Assembly (NCBI GenBank): GCA_015494385.1
Contig: WGBJ01000028.1
Span: 1 to 6,547 of the forward strand
DNA: 6,547 bases
Reading direction: 5' to 3'
DNA from: Marinosulfonomonas sp.
GTDB lineage: Bacteria; Pseudomonadota; Alphaproteobacteria; Rhodobacterales; Rhodobacteraceae
The notes beneath the pieces were generated by a model. That model ran no database searches. It was given only the letters and a program-made list of their open reading frames with translations, and had not been told where the DNA came from. Below, piece by piece: positions 6,007 to 6,547 of this stretch. The position numbers were made by a program, and so were the translations under genes. Position 1 is the stretch's first letter. Every line of letters starts with the position of its first letter.

Positions 6007-6547
6007 GCGGCCACCTCTTTGGTCTGGATGCCGGCAATATCCAGAAAATTCTGCAGCAATTTATGTCCGTGTTCCGAGGCAATCGATTCCGGATGAAACT
6101 GCACCCCGTGGATCGGCAATTCCTTGTGGCGCAGGCCCATGATGGTGCCATCCTCAAGCTCGGCGTTCACAACCAGACAATCGGGCAGGCTCTCGCGCTC
6201 GACAATTAGCGAATGATAACGGGTGGCGTCAAACGGCGAGGGCAGACCGGCAAAGACGCCAGTGCCGTCATGCTTCATGCTGCCCATCTTGCCATGCACG
6301 ATTTCATGGCAACGCACCACCTTGCCGCCAAACATTTCGCCGATCGCCTGATGGCCCAGACAAACGCCCATCAAAGGCACCTGCGCGGCCGCAGCGGCGC
6401 GGGTCAGCTCCAGACAAATGCCCGCCTGTGCCGGATCACAGGGGCCGGGGGACAGCAGGATCGCCTCGGGAGCCATTGCCATCGCCTCGTTCACGCCAAG
6501 GGCATCGTTGCGTTTGACCACGACATCGGCCCCCAGCTCGCCCAGAT
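6003..6547 (-). CDS. trpG: Anthranilate synthase glutamine amidotransferase subunit TrpG (N-terminus cut by window edge)
   Basis: TrpG hydrolyses glutamine and passes ammonia to TrpE for anthranilate synthesis. The visible 180 residues begin in [14 protein letters not shown] at the right edge, so about 15-20 N-terminal residues (normally the IDNYDSFTYN region) are missing from the window. A GTG at 6521 is internal and not the real start. Class I amidotransferase features are present: [10 protein letters not shown], the nucleophile Cys in [12 protein letters not shown] (codon near 6360-6362), RYHSLIVE, and the His/Glu pair in VQFHPES. The protein is separate from TrpE rather than fused. Its TGA overlaps the trpD ATG by four bases. 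Any leader or attenuator for the trp genes would lie outside the window. Confidence 0.96.
   Translation of the reverse strand, partial: LGELGADVVVKRNDALGVNEAMAMAPEAILLSPGPCDPAQAGICLELTRAAAAAQVPLMGVCLGHQAIGEMFGGKVVRCHEIVHGKMGSMKHDGTGVFAGLPSPFDATRYHSLIVERESLPDCLVVNAELEDGTIMGLRHKELPIHGVQFHPESIASEHGHKLLQNFLDIAGIQTKEVAA

Noticed and set aside
4908..6209. Long plus-strand open frames opposite trpD and trpG.
   Set aside because: They lie wholly over clear minus-strand genes and have the low-complexity composition typical of shadows in GC-rich DNA.

Overview
The window looks like chromosome of an alphaproteobacterium of the Rhodobacterales (roseobacter/Rhodobacter type). The evidence is the gene order trpG-trpD ... 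trpC-moaC, the protein sequences, the GC-rich coding style with G/C-ending codons from about position 1470 onward, and two copies of a short 'GCCTcCGGCGggGaTATTT...' intergenic element that I recall as common in that order. This is assignment by recognition, not by a search.

Left part (1-1470) is accessory DNA. It begins with the last 44 codons of an IS66-family transposase and the right inverted repeat of that insertion sequence, ending at about 150. Directly behind lies a 423-codon gene of unknown function, visibly richer in A+T than everything to its right. Its first possible start codons lie inside the IS end. A perfect 9-bp hairpin sits between this gene and the convergent moaC.

The rest (1471-6547) is core metabolism read leftward, interrupted once. 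trpG (cut by the right window edge) overlaps trpD by ATGA. 84 bp after trpD comes a cytoplasmic staphylococcal-nuclease-like protein with all expected active-site residues. Convergent to it is a DUF2332 gene on the plus strand. Then come trpC and moaC, joined as TAAATG with no spacer. trpG, trpD and trpC serve tryptophan synthesis (glutamine amidotransferase of anthranilate synthase, anthranilate phosphoribosyltransferase, indole-3-glycerol-phosphate synthase). moaC makes cyclic pyranopterin monophosphate for molybdenum cofactor.

Because a plus-strand gene separates trpD from trpC, trpC-moaC cannot simply be the tail of a trpGD transcript. A promoter-like pair lies so close to the trpC ATG that the message may be leaderless. 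No gene-free stretch exceeds about 160 bases, and I saw no tRNA, rRNA, CRISPR array or clear riboswitch. The nearest things to an undescribed system are the unknown protein fused to the IS66 end and the pair of conserved intergenic hairpins. Both are modest claims.
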